Positions 37,120 to 47,064 of a stretch of 64,000 nt of DNA are shown here, in pieces. The position numbers and the translations under genes are program-made. The DNA is taken from positions 62,001 through 126,000 of the forward strand of contig NZ_JAATTV010000008.1 in NCBI RefSeq assembly GCF_013414195.1, written 5' to 3'. Origin of the DNA: Psychrobacter sp. BI730 (GTDB lineage Bacteria; Pseudomonadota; Gammaproteobacteria; Pseudomonadales; Moraxellaceae). The notes under the pieces were generated by a model. The model ran no database searches. It saw only the letters and a program-made list of their open reading frames with translations, and was not told the origin of the DNA. Every line of letters starts with the position of its first letter. The stretch's first letter is position 1.

Positions 37120-38274
37120 TTGAGCAATTTTACAACGTTTACTGATTTGCCACTTTCAACAGCGACCCTGCGTGCAGTAAGTGATCTAGGCTTTACTGAA
37201 TTGACGCCGATTCAAGCAAAGATACTACCGCATACATTGGCACATCAAGATGCTATTGGACAGGCACAAACGGGCACAGGGAAAACAGCGACTTTTCTAC
37301 TGACTATTATGGAAGCCTTACTTAAGCGTCCATTTACCAATGACGAAGAGCGCTATCTTGGTGAGCCGCGTGCTGTGGTCATGGCGCCAACTCGCGAATT
37401 GGCTCAGCAAATATTTGATGACTGTATTGCATTAACCAAATATACCTCGCTACATAGCGTCTGTATTATGGGCGGTACTAACTATGAAACTCAGCAGCAC
37501 GAGCTTGAACGTCAATACGTTGATATCTTGGTAGCGACGCCTGGCCGTCTAATTGACCTTGCTAATAAAGGCATGGTGTATCTAGATAGAGTAGAGGTAC
37601 TGGTACTTGATGAAGCCGATCGCATGTTAGATATGGGGTTCATTCCTGATATCAAACGCCTAGTTGGTCGAATGCCTGCCAATACCGATCGCCAAAGCTT
37701 GTTGTTTTCTGCAACCTTTAACCAAGATGTGATGAATTTGGCCTATCGTTGGTTACATGAGCCTCAGTTTGTTGAAATTGAGCCTGAACACAAGACCAGC
37801 GAGTTAGTAGATCAGCATTTTTATTTGCTGACAGAAGATCAAAAGCTAGACGCCTTGCAGCGTATTATCAGTGATGAAGCAGTAGAGAAGGTCATCGTCT
37901 TTGCCAATCGTAAAGACCAAGTAAAGCGTCTGTATCACAAACTGCGTCAAGCGCATAATATTGTGATGCTCTCGGGCGATGTCATTCAGCAAAAACGTGA
38001 GAAATACTTACAGCGCTTTAAAGATGGTCACGCGTCTATCTTGGTGGCGACAGATGTAGCAGGGCGTGGTATCCATGTCGATGATATCAGCCATGTGGTT
38101 AATTTTACTTTGCCTGATCAGCCAGATGATTATGTACATCGCATTGGTCGTACGGGCCGTGCGGGACAGACAGGTATTAGTATCAGCTTTGTGAGTGAAG
38201 ATGATGCCTTCAATATACCGGCATTAGAGAAGCACTTGGAAACCAAGTTTACGCTTGAGCAGTGGCAGGAATAA
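37120..38274 (+). CDS. DEAD-box RNA helicase, RhlB-like
   Basis: All helicase motifs are present in order: G-x-T-E-L-T-P-I-Q (Q motif), A-Q-T-G-T-G-K-T, P-T-R-E-L-A, T-P-G-R-L-I-D, D-E-A-D, S-A-T, and H-R-I-G-R-T-G-R-A-G. The 384-residue length and lack of a C-terminal basic tail are closest to RhlB, an RNase E partner, but RhlE or CsdA-like assignment cannot be excluded. The start is TTG at 37120 with AAAAGGA upstream. The neighbouring cold-shock gene suggests an RNA-remodelling theme. Confidence 0.9.
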   Translation: MSNFTTFTDLPLSTATLRAVSDLGFTELTPIQAKILPHTLAHQDAIGQAQTGTGKTATFLLTIMEALLKRPFTNDEERYLGEPRAVVMAPTRELAQQIFDDCIALTKYTSLHSVCIMGGTNYETQQHELERQYVDILVATPGRLIDLANKGMVYLDRVEVLVLDEADRMLDMGFIPDIKRLVGRMPANTDRQSLLFSATFNQDVMNLAYRWLHEPQFVEIEPEHKTSELVDQHFYLLTEDQKLDALQRIISDEAVEKVIVFANRKDQVKRLYHKLRQAHNIVMLSGDVIQQKREKYLQRFKDGHASILVATDVAGRGIHVDDISHVVNFTLPDQPDDYVHRIGRTGRAGQTGISISFVSEDDAFNIPALEKHLETKFTLEQWQE

Positions 38275-38304
38275 TTGCTATAAACTGAGCACTACTTAAC
38301 AAGC

Positions 38305-38345
38305 AAAAGCCCTCAATATCGAAAATGGTATTGAGGGCTTTTTTA
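38305..38345 (+). terminator. Intrinsic terminator after the helicase gene
   Basis: AAAAGCCCTCAATA pairs with TATTGAGGGCTTTT and a T run follows. The A-rich left flank could also serve the convergent gene. Confidence 0.92.
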
Positions 38346-38381
38346 TATGCTAAGTGTTAATAGTATCTGTTACCGATAACT

Positions 38382-39281
38382 TTATTGAGCGTGTTCCATC
38401 ATCTCAGTATGCTCATGGTGATTCATGTCCACTGATTCATCACTCATGTCATTCATACTATGATCCATATGGTCGTCCATATCCTGCATGTTGTGATCCA
38501 TGTCTGCTGCCATATCCGTATCATGATTCATTTGGCTCATGTCGTGAGAGTCCATATCAGACATCATAGCAGTGTGGCTACCATGATTCATCTCACCATG
38601 GCCGCCATGCATATTTGCCATGACCATCGGCACGACCGCTACTGCCAAACCTGATATGACCATAACCGCACCATTTAACTGCCTTAAGCGAAAACGTCCG
38701 ATCTTATCACGTAGCCAACCGACCGTTTCGTGCGTCGCAACCAACATCGGTATGGTTCCTAGACCAAAGACAAACATCAACGCAGCACCGCTTAATGGAC
38801 TATGAGCAACGACCGCAATTAGTAGAGCGCCATATACCAAACCACAAGGCAAAAAGCCCCAAAGCAACCCTGCTGTTAATGCGCGCGGAAAAGTATTGAG
38901 TGGAAATACCTTTTGACGCAATGGGCTAAGATACTGCCAAAAGCGCATACCAAAACGTTCAAGCTTAGTCAAAAACGGCGCACCAAGCATCGTCACACCG
39001 ACGAATACCAGTACCAATCCTAATAAAATACGCGGTGTACTATTACCCATCATCAATGGCTTTAATACGGTAATACCGATTAGCCCTGCAATTAAACCCA
39101 ATAATGCGTAACTCGTTAAACGCCCAAAATGATACGTGGCCACCAAAGCACGACGTTTGGCGGGGCTGACATCTTTCATAGACAGACCAAATGCGGTCAC
39201 AAGACCGCCACACATGCCTAAACAATGCGGTGAACCAAAGAATCCCATTAGTAATGCCGCCACAAGTAAAGCGATGGTCAT
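38382..39281 (-). CDS. TauE/SafE-like membrane protein with Met/His/Asp-rich tail
   Basis: The first about 220 residues form six membrane segments of the COG2836 sulfite-exporter-TauE/SafE-like group, with G-S-P-H-C-L-G-M-C-G-G, a candidate metal-binding motif, near the start. The final 76 residues (224-299) contain 17 Met, 13 His and 14 Asp, a composition typical of Cu(I)/Cu(II) binding. It follows ccoS on the same strand, a context seen in cbb3 oxidase assembly clusters, so copper delivery is a reasonable inference. AGGAGAC precedes the ATG. Confidence 0.85.
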   Translation of the reverse strand: MTIALLVAALLMGFFGSPHCLGMCGGLVTAFGLSMKDVSPAKRRALVATYHFGRLTSYALLGLIAGLIGITVLKPLMMGNSTPRILLGLVLVFVGVTMLGAPFLTKLERFGMRFWQYLSPLRQKVFPLNTFPRALTAGLLWGFLPCGLVYGALLIAVVAHSPLSGAALMFVFGLGTIPMLVATHETVGWLRDKIGRFRLRQLNGAVMVISGLAVAVVPMVMANMHGGHGEMNHGSHTAMMSDMDSHDMSQMNHDTDMAADMDHNMQDMDDHMDHSMNDMSDESVDMNHHEHTEMMEHAQ

Positions 39282-39378
39282 GAATGCGTCTCCTAAGAAT
39301 AGTAAAGGGCGAACTTGCTAGTGCTGAACTGGTTAATAAAACGGCACCAATAAATTACGCATTTATAAGGTAGATAAA

Positions 39379-39639
39379 TTAGATGTTTGAATCTTTATCT
39401 ATCTCAGAATGTTTGTTATTTCCAACAGTTGCCGCTGTTTCATCTTGTTGCTGAGTAGGTGCTGAGCGTTCATGAGCCTGCATGGTTTGGCGGCGTTCTT
39501 GACGGTCATCCAATATAATACGCTGTGATGCATTGTCCAGATCTTCGAATTGATTTGACTTGACCGCATAACGCACCGCCCAAATAGCAACCACAAACAG
39601 CATGAGACTTAATGGAATTAATAAAAATATACTGAGCAT
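39379..39639 (-). CDS. ccoS: cbb3-type cytochrome oxidase assembly protein CcoS
   Basis: CcoS is a small membrane protein needed to insert cofactors in cbb3 oxidase. The 86-residue protein has one N-terminal membrane segment and the family pattern I-P-L-S-L-M-L-F-V-V-A-I-W-A followed by V-K-S-N-Q-F-E-D-L-D. The C-terminal tail is longer than average and Gln/Arg-rich. The other cco genes are not in the window. Confidence 0.88.
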   Translation of the reverse strand: MLSIFLLIPLSLMLFVVAIWAVRYAVKSNQFEDLDNASQRIILDDRQERRQTMQAHERSAPTQQQDETAATVGNNKHSEIDKDSNI

Positions 39640-39754
39640 GGCAAATCTCTTAAATAGCAGTGTCTCTTATTATTATACACCCATCACAAATGTAGTGGAT
39701 GTTCGGTAGCATTTAGGATGAGTTTCTCAATGGTATCGTATATATCTTTAACGT

Positions 39755-40573
39755 TTATTCGTCAGAGTTTTTTGCAACACTGCCTCTTGGGGTCAATAGC
39801 TGCTGTGAAGTCACATCTTTGGCATGGCGGCAGTCCATCTGTGGACGTATCACATCGCGCAGGTAGGCTGCGACCTCATAGACAGCGCGCCTTGAGTGAC
39901 TTAAATTGTACGCAGGCTTCATCCAGTCGCGTCTTACTGGCAGTGGCGCAGGAAGTGGTGTGCTATTGATACCGTTTAAGGCAAACTGTCTGCGTGCACG
40001 TGCCATATGATAGCTGTCAGTAATCAAATATACATGGCGTAGCGGAATGCGTTTGGCTGTAAAACGGGCGTTTTCACATGTATTCATGCTGGCATTTTCA
40101 CTGATCAGTCCGTCGATACCGTGTTCCATCAACCATTGACCGAGCCATGGAGCTTCAGCACCACTCAGTACGATCGGTAGAGGTAAGTCATGGTAAGCGC
40201 CTGCAGCGGTACGGGCGCGATTGAGGCTATAACGATTCAAGATAATTTGGTTGTTGTGGTCGTTGGTCAGACCGCCGCCTAAGACTACATAGGCAGTAGG
40301 CGGTGAGCTCATGGCAGCAGAAGGCATATCAGGTAGTGGCAATAGAGAAAAGATATAAACGATTGCTTGCGAAAACGGCGGAGTAAATAGGCTAATAATC
40401 ACTAAAATGACAGACGTGGAGCCTAGTATAAAAGTAATATTGATAATGCGAAAAAGCGTCACCATGCGTTCAGAAAACCGCAAGTAATATCGCCATAATC
40501 GTTTAGATAATAGCCGCTTAGACCATGATTTTTTAGGCCACATGCTCAGCATATCCAATTGAGCCATCAGCAT
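39755..40573 (-). CDS. YdcF/ElyC family (DUF218) envelope protein
   Basis: The protein has a hydrophobic N-terminal half with membrane segments (about 40-90) and a C-terminal DUF218 domain: Y-V-V-L-G-G-G-L, then P-I-V-L-S-G and H-V-Y-L-I-T-D-S-Y-H-M-A-R-A. E. coli ElyC acts in envelope and cell-wall precursor homeostasis; equivalence is not proven. The ORF begins 41 bases inside murB; an ATG at 40543, overlapping the murB stop by 11 bases, is another possible start. Confidence 0.85.
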   Translation of the reverse strand: MLMAQLDMLSMWPKKSWSKRLLSKRLWRYYLRFSERMVTLFRIINITFILGSTSVILVIISLFTPPFSQAIVYIFSLLPLPDMPSAAMSSPPTAYVVLGGGLTNDHNNQIILNRYSLNRARTAAGAYHDLPLPIVLSGAEAPWLGQWLMEHGIDGLISENASMNTCENARFTAKRIPLRHVYLITDSYHMARARRQFALNGINSTPLPAPLPVRRDWMKPAYNLSHSRRAVYEVAAYLRDVIRPQMDCRHAKDVTSQQLLTPRGSVAKNSDE

Positions 40574-41690
40574 TTACCCAGACTGGCTCACGTGACAATT
40601 GAATGGCAAATTTTTCATAGACAGTAGCAGCGATATGTTTCTGCGCTATGGCTACATCTTCTTGCGTGGCTTGCTGAGGCGTATGGTTGGTCAGTACTAG
40701 TGCTTGCTGCTTGTGTGTAAAAATAGGTGCAATGCCGCCGCCTTTTAACCCTGCTTGTTCAATGAGCCAACCTGCAGCAACTTTTATCGTTGCATCAGGC
40801 ATCGCATAACCAACGATAGCTGGATAAGTTGTTTGCAGCGCTGTGAACTGCTCCTGAGCGATAATAGGGTTTTGAAAAAAACTGCCACAATTAGGTAGCT
40901 GTTTTGGGTCTGGCAGTTTTTGTTGTCTAATATCTATAATGGCTTGCATAACATCATGAGGCATCGCTTGCTCGCGCCCTTGTTGCTCCGCATAGCGCTG
41001 CGCCACAGTCTGTACATCGCCATAACTGGCTAGAATATTGGCAGGATCAGTATGTAATCTGAAACCCACACGACTAATAAGCCATGTGTTTGGTGTGCGT
41101 TTAAAGATACTGTCACGATAGCCAAATTGACAATCGGCAGCTGATAAATGGTGCCAAGTTTGTGTCGGCAAATGATAGGCGCGTACATACTGTAAGCGGT
41201 CTTCTAATTGTACGCCGTATGCACCGATATTTTGTATGGGTGCTGCGCCCGTCAGGCCCGGTATTAGTGCAAGGTTTTCCAATCCATACCAACCTTGATT
41301 GACCGTATGTACGACCAAATCATGCCAGTTCTCACCAGCCATTACCTCGATATCAACATAATTGTCGGTTTGATTGGTCAGATGAATACCACGCATCTTT
41401 GGCTGCAATACTATAGCCTTCAACGCGGCAGGCAATAAAACATTGCTACCGCCAGACAGTACAAACAGTGGTAGCTTGTCTGCTGTATCCTCTATATAAG
41501 CTGCCATAAAATCATCAAGCTGCGCTTCATTCTCTAATGTCACTACAGAGTCAGCAACACAAGCCAATGCCATAGTATTATCATGTGACAAATCGATTGA
41601 ATCATTAACTACGGCAGTCGCTGAAACATTCGAAACATCAGAGCTGATGGTAGACTGAGTACTGTGGTCAAGGCGTGAAGCTTGGGTCAT
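40533..41690 (-). CDS. murB: UDP-N-acetylenolpyruvoylglucosamine reductase
   Basis: MurB makes UDP-MurNAc in peptidoglycan synthesis. FAD-binding motifs G-G-S-N-V-L-L and G-L-E-N-L-A-L-I-P-G-L-T-G-A-A-P-I-Q-N are present, with Y-R-D-S (catalytic Ser segment) and N-C-G-S-F-F-Q-N-P. The 385 residues include about 45 extra at the N-terminus; an internal start near the core is possible. It probably forms an operon with the downstream DUF218 gene. Confidence 0.95.
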   Translation of the reverse strand: MTQASRLDHSTQSTISSDVSNVSATAVVNDSIDLSHDNTMALACVADSVVTLENEAQLDDFMAAYIEDTADKLPLFVLSGGSNVLLPAALKAIVLQPKMRGIHLTNQTDNYVDIEVMAGENWHDLVVHTVNQGWYGLENLALIPGLTGAAPIQNIGAYGVQLEDRLQYVRAYHLPTQTWHHLSAADCQFGYRDSIFKRTPNTWLISRVGFRLHTDPANILASYGDVQTVAQRYAEQQGREQAMPHDVMQAIIDIRQQKLPDPKQLPNCGSFFQNPIIAQEQFTALQTTYPAIVGYAMPDATIKVAAGWLIEQAGLKGGGIAPIFTHKQQALVLTNHTPQQATQEDVAIAQKHIAATVYEKFAIQLSREPVWVNADGSIGYAEHVA

Positions 41691-41888
41691 AACATAGCCT
41701 ATGTGGCAAAAGGATAATAAATGATAAGGTAGTTATAGTTGTTTCAATTTAAAAGAGATACAAAGCAACTGAGTGCAGACGTAACTGTGATACTTCAAGC
41801 GAGGTTAACGCTGTAGCTCTTTTATAGAAGATTAACCTTATTATAGAGGATACCGGATGCAAGAGTAGCAGAAATATAGACGGTATGG

Positions 41889-42386
41889 CTAGCAGGCTTT
41901 CCAGCTTTCTATCCAAGCTTGGGCGCTTGATTCGATACGCTCGATCACTTCTTCGAAATCATCGTTATCGCCCTTATATGGATCTGGCACATCGCTACCG
42001 CAATAGGTAGGGTCTTCTTCACTGAACAGCGCTAGTGTTGCTAAATTATCTTCTGACTCTGCAATGCTGTCTTTAATAGCTTGTAGATCAGCTAGATTCT
42101 GTGAATCCATGGCTAAGATTAAATCAAAATCATGAAAATCACTGGTACTAACTTGACGAGCGACCAGCTTATTAATTTTATAGCCGTGTGACTTAGCATG
42201 ACGTTGTGAGCGAGCATCAGGCGCACTGCCAACGTGCCAATCACTGGTGCCTGCTGAGTCTACTTTTATAGATAGTCCAGCAATCGCTGCTTGCTGACGA
42301 AAAACTTCTTCAGCAGTAGGGGAGCGGCAGATATTTCCCAAACATACCAATAATACAGACGAGGGAGTACAGGCTTTCATCAGCAT
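41889..42386 (-). CDS. Low molecular weight protein-tyrosine phosphatase
   Basis: The catalytic loop C-L-G-N-I-C-R-S starts at Cys15 (nucleophile) with Arg21. The general acid Asp is in D-V-P-D-P-Y near the C-terminus. The length of 165 residues is normal. There is no adjacent tyrosine kinase or capsule locus, so a housekeeping role is more likely than exopolysaccharide control. AAGG precedes the start. Confidence 0.93.
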   Translation of the reverse strand: MLMKACTPSSVLLVCLGNICRSPTAEEVFRQQAAIAGLSIKVDSAGTSDWHVGSAPDARSQRHAKSHGYKINKLVARQVSTSDFHDFDLILAMDSQNLADLQAIKDSIAESEDNLATLALFSEEDPTYCGSDVPDPYKGDNDDFEEVIERIESSAQAWIESWKAC

Positions 42387-42593
42387 AATATGACCTTCTA
42401 TAACAAAAAAAACATGCTATAAGAGACCAGCATTGTTAATGCGGCTTTTATTAGCATGCAATCGATTGAATCAGCTGCTAGCGTAACGCTTAATGCTTGG
42501 AATGGCAAGGATAGAGACTAAACAATAGCGTCATTTAACAATGGAAATTTGGCCATATGATGCATGGCCAAAAGGTGAGATAGTGAAACGGTT

Positions 42594-43022
42594 TTAATCT
42601 TGATTACTTTTAAAACGCTGTAGATCGCGTCGCTCTTTTTTGTTGGGTTTGTTGTCAGGACGAGCAAGGTTGGCCAGTTTGCGCTGTTCGGCATAGTAAG
42701 CACGGCGCGTCTCGCTCTCTTTTGTCTCTGAATATAGTACCTCAGCGGCGGTCGCATTGCCACGCTGTGCAGATAGCGCCTCAACAACGACAGTCTTTTC
42801 AGTCATAGCGGTCGCTGAGCCTTGACGAATGGTTAGCTCATCTCCGACTGAAATCTCTTTACTGGTTTTTACCCGGCTACCAGCATAGTGCACGCGTCCA
42901 CTTTCAATCGCTTGTTTGGCTAGGGTGCGTGTACGATAAAACCTAGCTGCCCAAAGCCATTTATCGAGACGGATTTTCACCAAACCTTGGTTATTATCAT
43001 CAGCATTAGCATTTTTCTTCAT
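42594..43022 (-). CDS. hslR: Hsp15-like S4-domain RNA-binding protein
   Basis: Hsp15 binds free 50S subunits carrying nascent chains after heat shock. The S4 domain starts near residue 17 with I-R-L-D-K-W-L-W-A-A-R-F-Y-R-T-R and continues to S-G-R-V-H-Y-A-G. The C-terminal tail is basic. The ATG at 43022 is preferred over a GTG three codons upstream. The adjacent phosphatase is on the same strand but over 200 bases away. Confidence 0.9.
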   Translation of the reverse strand: MKKNANADDNNQGLVKIRLDKWLWAARFYRTRTLAKQAIESGRVHYAGSRVKTSKEISVGDELTIRQGSATAMTEKTVVVEALSAQRGNATAAEVLYSETKESETRRAYYAEQRKLANLARPDNKPNKKERRDLQRFKSNQD

Positions 43023-43201
43023 AAGAGTCACTCTGCATTCGTTTTTATATTAAATCATAGTTTTATATAAATAATATTAGGGCAACTTTACTATTTGCAA
43101 ATGTATTTTTGTGATTGTAGTGCTTAGGACGTGTTCCCAGTTCAAACGTTTATCACCATTTTTAAAATAGGGACATTCCCTAGTATCGGGTTATATGATG
43201 C

Positions 43202-43235
43202 AAAAAGCGGCTAATCATAAGAGAAGCCGCTTTTG
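43202..43235 (-). terminator. Intrinsic terminator of ilvA
   Basis: AAAAGCGGCT pairs with AGCCGCTTTT around an 11-base loop, 32 bases after the ilvA stop; a run of T follows on the minus strand. Confidence 0.88.
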
Positions 43236-43266
43236 TTATTCATCTTAGGAACATACTCTTAAGAGG

Positions 43267-44820
43267 TTATCTTAAAAACAACTGATAGCCAATGTTGTCA
43301 TTGACCGTGGCACAGTCATAACCAATATCTAAAAGCGCGTCTTGTAGCTGACGAGAGTTACCTTCAGAGGCTTGCAGGCCAACCAGCACACGACCTTCAG
43401 CAGCACCATGGTTGCGGTAATGGAATAAAGTAATATTGAAGTCATCACCCAATTTTTCTAAGAACGTTAGCAATGCGCCTGGACGTTCTGGGAATACTAC
43501 TTGTAGCAATTGTTCGTTTTCGACATGAGCATGACCACCAATCAAATGACGAATATGTGATTTGGCGATATCATCATCAGTCAGGTCGTGAGCAGTGTAG
43601 CCATCGTCTGACAATTGGTTACTGATGGTTTGACGCTCTTTTTCGCCTTCTTTTAAAGCGATACCTACGAAGATTGAGGCAGGCTCCATTGAGTCTGGTG
43701 ACTTTTTGCTGTCAGCACGGTAGTTAAACTCTGTGATGTTACGGCCATGTAGACTGCGACAGAAGTTCAAAAAAGCGCCTGTTTGTTCAGGAATAGTAAC
43801 CCCAAAGATGGCTTCTTTTTTCTCACCGATTTCGGTACGCTCAGCGATATAACGCAGGCGGTCAAAATTCATATTGGCACCGCAAATGATACCGACGCAG
43901 TTTTTATCTTGAATATTATTGGCTTCGATATATTTTTTCATACCAGCGACTGACAACGCGCCAGCAGGCTCAACGATACTGCGATTCTCTTCAAAGATAT
44001 CTTTGACAGCCGCACACACTTCATCATTGGTACAAGTGATCACTTCAGGCTCAACGATAGGGCCTGAGTTATCGCTTTTTTGCGTACGGACGACATCAAA
44101 AGGCAATTCACCAATCTGCGCGACTGCCACCCCATCGACGAACAATCCTACTTGCTCAAGTTTGACACGTTCACCTGTTTCAAGTGCTGCTTTTAGACAA
44201 GCTGACTGCTCGGCTTCTACCGCAATCACTTTGACATGTGGTGCCACTTCACCTAAAAATGCGGCCACACCTGAAATCAGACCACCACCACCAACGGCAA
44301 CGAATACATAGTCCATATTACGCCACTGCTGGGTCAGCTCAAGACCGATGGTACCTTGTCCTGCGATGACCAGTTCATCGTCATAAGGCGGAATAAAGGT
44401 CAGTCCTTCGCGTTCAGCGCGGTCAATCGCATAGCGGTTTGCTTGATCAAAACTATCACCGTGCAGATCTACATTGCCACCAAGTGCTCTTACCGCATCC
44501 ACTTTGATGTCAGGAGTCGTGGTTGGCATAACGATGATGTTATTTAGTGATAATTTGCGTGCAGAGTAAGCCACGCCTTGCGCATGATTACCTGCTGAAG
44601 CACAAATCACGCCGCGTGCTTTTTGCTCGTCGCTCAACTGACTGATACGGTTATAGGCACCGCGCAATTTAAATGATTTGACTGGTTGTAAGTCTTCACG
44701 CTTGAATCGAATGTCATTGGCAAAACGTTGGGTCAGCTTGGGCGCCGTTTCAAGTGGTGTTTGAATAGCAACGTCATAGACGGTGGCTTGTAAGATGGCT
44801 CGTACCCAGTGTGACAGCAT
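43267..44820 (-). CDS. ilvA: Threonine ammonia-lyase, biosynthetic
   Basis: IlvA deaminates threonine to 2-oxobutanoate, the first step to isoleucine. The PLP lysine is K51 in P-V-K-S-F-K-L-R-G-A; the glycine loop is V-G-G-G-G-L. Two ACT-like regulatory domains fill about residues 330-517, as in the feedback-inhibited biosynthetic enzyme. The start is close to AGGGA. The 517-residue length matches E. coli IlvA. Confidence 0.97.
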   Translation of the reverse strand: MLSHWVRAILQATVYDVAIQTPLETAPKLTQRFANDIRFKREDLQPVKSFKLRGAYNRISQLSDEQKARGVICASAGNHAQGVAYSARKLSLNNIIVMPTTTPDIKVDAVRALGGNVDLHGDSFDQANRYAIDRAEREGLTFIPPYDDELVIAGQGTIGLELTQQWRNMDYVFVAVGGGGLISGVAAFLGEVAPHVKVIAVEAEQSACLKAALETGERVKLEQVGLFVDGVAVAQIGELPFDVVRTQKSDNSGPIVEPEVITCTNDEVCAAVKDIFEENRSIVEPAGALSVAGMKKYIEANNIQDKNCVGIICGANMNFDRLRYIAERTEIGEKKEAIFGVTIPEQTGAFLNFCRSLHGRNITEFNYRADSKKSPDSMEPASIFVGIALKEGEKERQTISNQLSDDGYTAHDLTDDDIAKSHIRHLIGGHAHVENEQLLQVVFPERPGALLTFLEKLGDDFNITLFHYRNHGAAEGRVLVGLQASEGNSRQLQDALLDIGYDCATVNDNIGYQLFLR

Positions 44821-45124
44821 AGTAATCCCTAAACAGAGTGAATATAAAAAGTATAAATGAATATAAAAACGAAATAGATTAGCCTATGCCGATTTTTAGT
44901 ATCTTGCAAGACTCAATTGCAGTTTTCTTGGGATTTCGTACTTGAATTTACATGAAGTGCAGGTATTTGCCGAAGTTAAGTCTTAGTGTAGGCACGATAG
45001 GACTCACAAATTAGCGTCATGATGCGCTAACATCCGTTAATATCATCGGTTATAATAGCCGCGCATTTTATCTGTTTTAGCCTTTTACTTTTTTTAAGAC
45101 CATACGTTTATTTTCCAAGGATTT
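44821..45124. other. Divergent intergenic region of ilvA and rpiA
   Basis: 304 bases. TATAAT at 45051-45056 is a likely -10 for rpiA, with no good -35. An ilvA promoter or leader peptide was not recognised. Confidence 0.5.
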
Positions 45125-45787
45125 ATGATGAGTGATCAGCAAGCACAAAAGCAAGCCGCGGCCAAAGCTGCTCTAAGCTATATCGAAGACGATATGATAC
45201 TTGGGGTAGGGACAGGTAGTACGGTCAACTGTTTGATTGAGTTGTTGCCACAATTGAAGCTTGCTGGCGCTGTCGCTAGCTCACAGGTGACAGAAGACAA
45301 ACTTCGTGCGCTTGGTATCGAAATAGTCGATTTAAACTTTGCTGGTACATTGGATGTTTATATCGATGGTGCTGATGAAGTCAATGAGCACTTGCAACTT
45401 ATCAAAGGCGGCGGCGGTGCATTGACTCGCGAAAAGATTGTGGCTGCAGCTTCAAATAAGTTCGTCTGTATGGTCGATGATAGCAAAAGCGTTGATATCT
45501 TAGGTCGCGCGTTTCCAGTACCGATTGAAGTATTGCCACAAGCACGCTCGTATGTGGCTCGCCAATTGGCCAAATTGGGCGGTGAACCCGTATATCGTGA
45601 AGACTTTGTCACTGATTATGGTAATGTCATTTTAGACACCTATGACTTGGATGTGAGTAATCCAATCGCGCTCGAAAAAGAGCTAAATAATATCGTAGGT
45701 GTGGTATGTAATGGTATCTTTGCAGCAAACCAAGCAGACGTTTTGCTAAAAGCAGGTGCTAATGGCGTGACAACGCTCACGCGTTAA
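45125..45787 (+). CDS. rpiA: Ribose-5-phosphate isomerase A
   Basis: RpiA interconverts ribose-5-phosphate and ribulose-5-phosphate, which also feeds the Kdo branch through KdsD. Motifs: G-V-G-T-G-S-T-V (phosphate loop), D-G-A-D-E (catalytic Asp), and [11 protein letters not shown]. The length is 220 residues. The start is an ATG-ATG doublet after AAGGA; either codon is possible. Confidence 0.97.
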   Translation: MMSDQQAQKQAAAKAALSYIEDDMILGVGTGSTVNCLIELLPQLKLAGAVASSQVTEDKLRALGIEIVDLNFAGTLDVYIDGADEVNEHLQLIKGGGGALTREKIVAAASNKFVCMVDDSKSVDILGRAFPVPIEVLPQARSYVARQLAKLGGEPVYREDFVTDYGNVILDTYDLDVSNPIALEKELNNIVGVVCNGIFAANQADVLLKAGANGVTTLTR

Positions 45788-45813
45788 TCTATGATCAAAT
45801 CATTTGTATAAAT

Positions 45814-45845
45814 AAAAAAGCCGTCCAGATCTGGACGGCTTTTTT
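45814..45845. terminator. Perfect palindromic terminator between rpiA and argF
   Basis: AAAAAAGCCGTCCAG pairs with CTGGACGGCTTTTTT with almost no loop, so it works in both directions for these convergent genes. Confidence 0.95.
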
Positions 45846-45923
45846 ATTTGGGAACTTATTTAGGAGTTTATTAGCAAGTTATCTTACTATTGATCTCACT
45901 GTCTTTTTATAGAATAGCCTAAG

Positions 45924-46847
45924 TTATGCAGGTAACTTGATTTTGTCTTTAAGTAAAAACTCCATCAATGCTTTCTGTGCATGTAAGCGGTTTTCAGCTT
46001 CGTCCCATACGACAGAGCGCGGGTCATTAAGCATGTCATGAGAGATTTCCTCGCCACGATGGGCTGGCAAGCAATGCATAAACACCACTTCAGGGTCAGC
46101 TTTGTCTAATAGAGACGGCGTCACTTGATAAGGCGCAAAACGACGTGCACGTGTGTTTTGCTCTGACTCTTGACCCATACTTGCCCACACATCGGTGACA
46201 ATTAGATTAGAATCTTTTGCCGCATCTTGTACGTTTTCTACCAGACTGACGCAGTGTGAAAAGCGCTCCATAAGTTTCGGATCAGGCTCGAACCCATAAG
46301 GCGCTGCCACGCGTAGTTCAAAACCAAACTGATTGGCAGCTTGCATAAATGACGAGCACATATTGTTGCCATCACCAACCCAAGTCACAATCTTATTTTC
46401 GATACTACCGCGATGCTCGTAATAGGTCTGCATATCAGCGAGCAACTGGCATGGATGATAGTCATCGGTCAATGCATTGATAATCGGTACACTAGAGTAT
46501 TCAGCAAAGGTTTCAACTTTTTCGTGCCCAAAGGTACGAATCATGATGATATCTACCATACTAGAAATCACGCGTGCTGAGTCTTCTAGTGGCTCGCCGC
46601 GACCGAGCTGCGTATCGTTTGGTGATAAAAATATGGCGTTACCACCAAATTGACCCATACCGGTCTCAAACGAGATACGGGTACGCGTTGAAGATTTTTC
46701 AAATATCATACCAAGCGTACGACCAACAAAAGGCTGGTATATCTCGCCTGCGTGCTGCATCTTACGCAATTCGCTTGCACGTTTGATTAAGTTTTCTAGT
46801 TCTTGTTTGGTTAAATCAGATAAGGTTAAAAAATGGCGCAAACTCAT
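45924..46847 (-). CDS. argF: Ornithine carbamoyltransferase
   Basis: This enzyme makes citrulline from ornithine and carbamoyl phosphate. The carbamoyl-phosphate loop S-T-R-T-R is at 53-57, H-P-C-Q at the Q-L-L-A-D segment, and the ornithine site H-C-L-P-A-H-R-G near residue 270. The length of 307 is typical. CTAGGAT precedes the ATG. Confidence 0.96.
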   Translation of the reverse strand: MSLRHFLTLSDLTKQELENLIKRASELRKMQHAGEIYQPFVGRTLGMIFEKSSTRTRISFETGMGQFGGNAIFLSPNDTQLGRGEPLEDSARVISSMVDIIMIRTFGHEKVETFAEYSSVPIINALTDDYHPCQLLADMQTYYEHRGSIENKIVTWVGDGNNMCSSFMQAANQFGFELRVAAPYGFEPDPKLMERFSHCVSLVENVQDAAKDSNLIVTDVWASMGQESEQNTRARRFAPYQVTPSLLDKADPEVVFMHCLPAHRGEEISHDMLNDPRSVVWDEAENRLHAQKALMEFLLKDKIKLPA

Positions 46848-46939
46848 AGTAATCCTAGCAGTCGATCGCAGTCAGTGAAACGTTATCAGTCTTCAATAGC
46901 ATCGCGTCAGTGCGTATACTGGGTTGACAACAAACTTTT

Positions 46940-46967
46940 AGTATAGCGTATTTACTTTCAATGTAAA
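46940..46967 (-). promoter_or_regulatory. Putative argF promoter
   Basis: On the minus strand TTTACA (46967-46962) and TATACT (46945-46940) are separated by 16 bases; the ATG lies about 90 bases downstream. No ArgR box was confirmed. Confidence 0.55.
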
Positions 46968-47064
46968 CGTTCATTTTTATCAAGATCAAATGGCTTGCCA
47001 AATAGACCGAAATCACATTAGCAATCCACGATACCTTGTACGCTAATGACTGTGCCGCTAATGA

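Noticed and set aside
42518..42787. 89-residue ORF on the minus strand overlapping the Hsp15-like gene
   Set aside because: Same region in another frame of a clear S4-domain gene; no RBS.
46924..46945. TTGACA on the plus strand followed by a TATA-like block
   Set aside because: Spacing is too short for a promoter and no plus-strand gene follows; the minus-strand TTTACA/TATACT pair suits argF.
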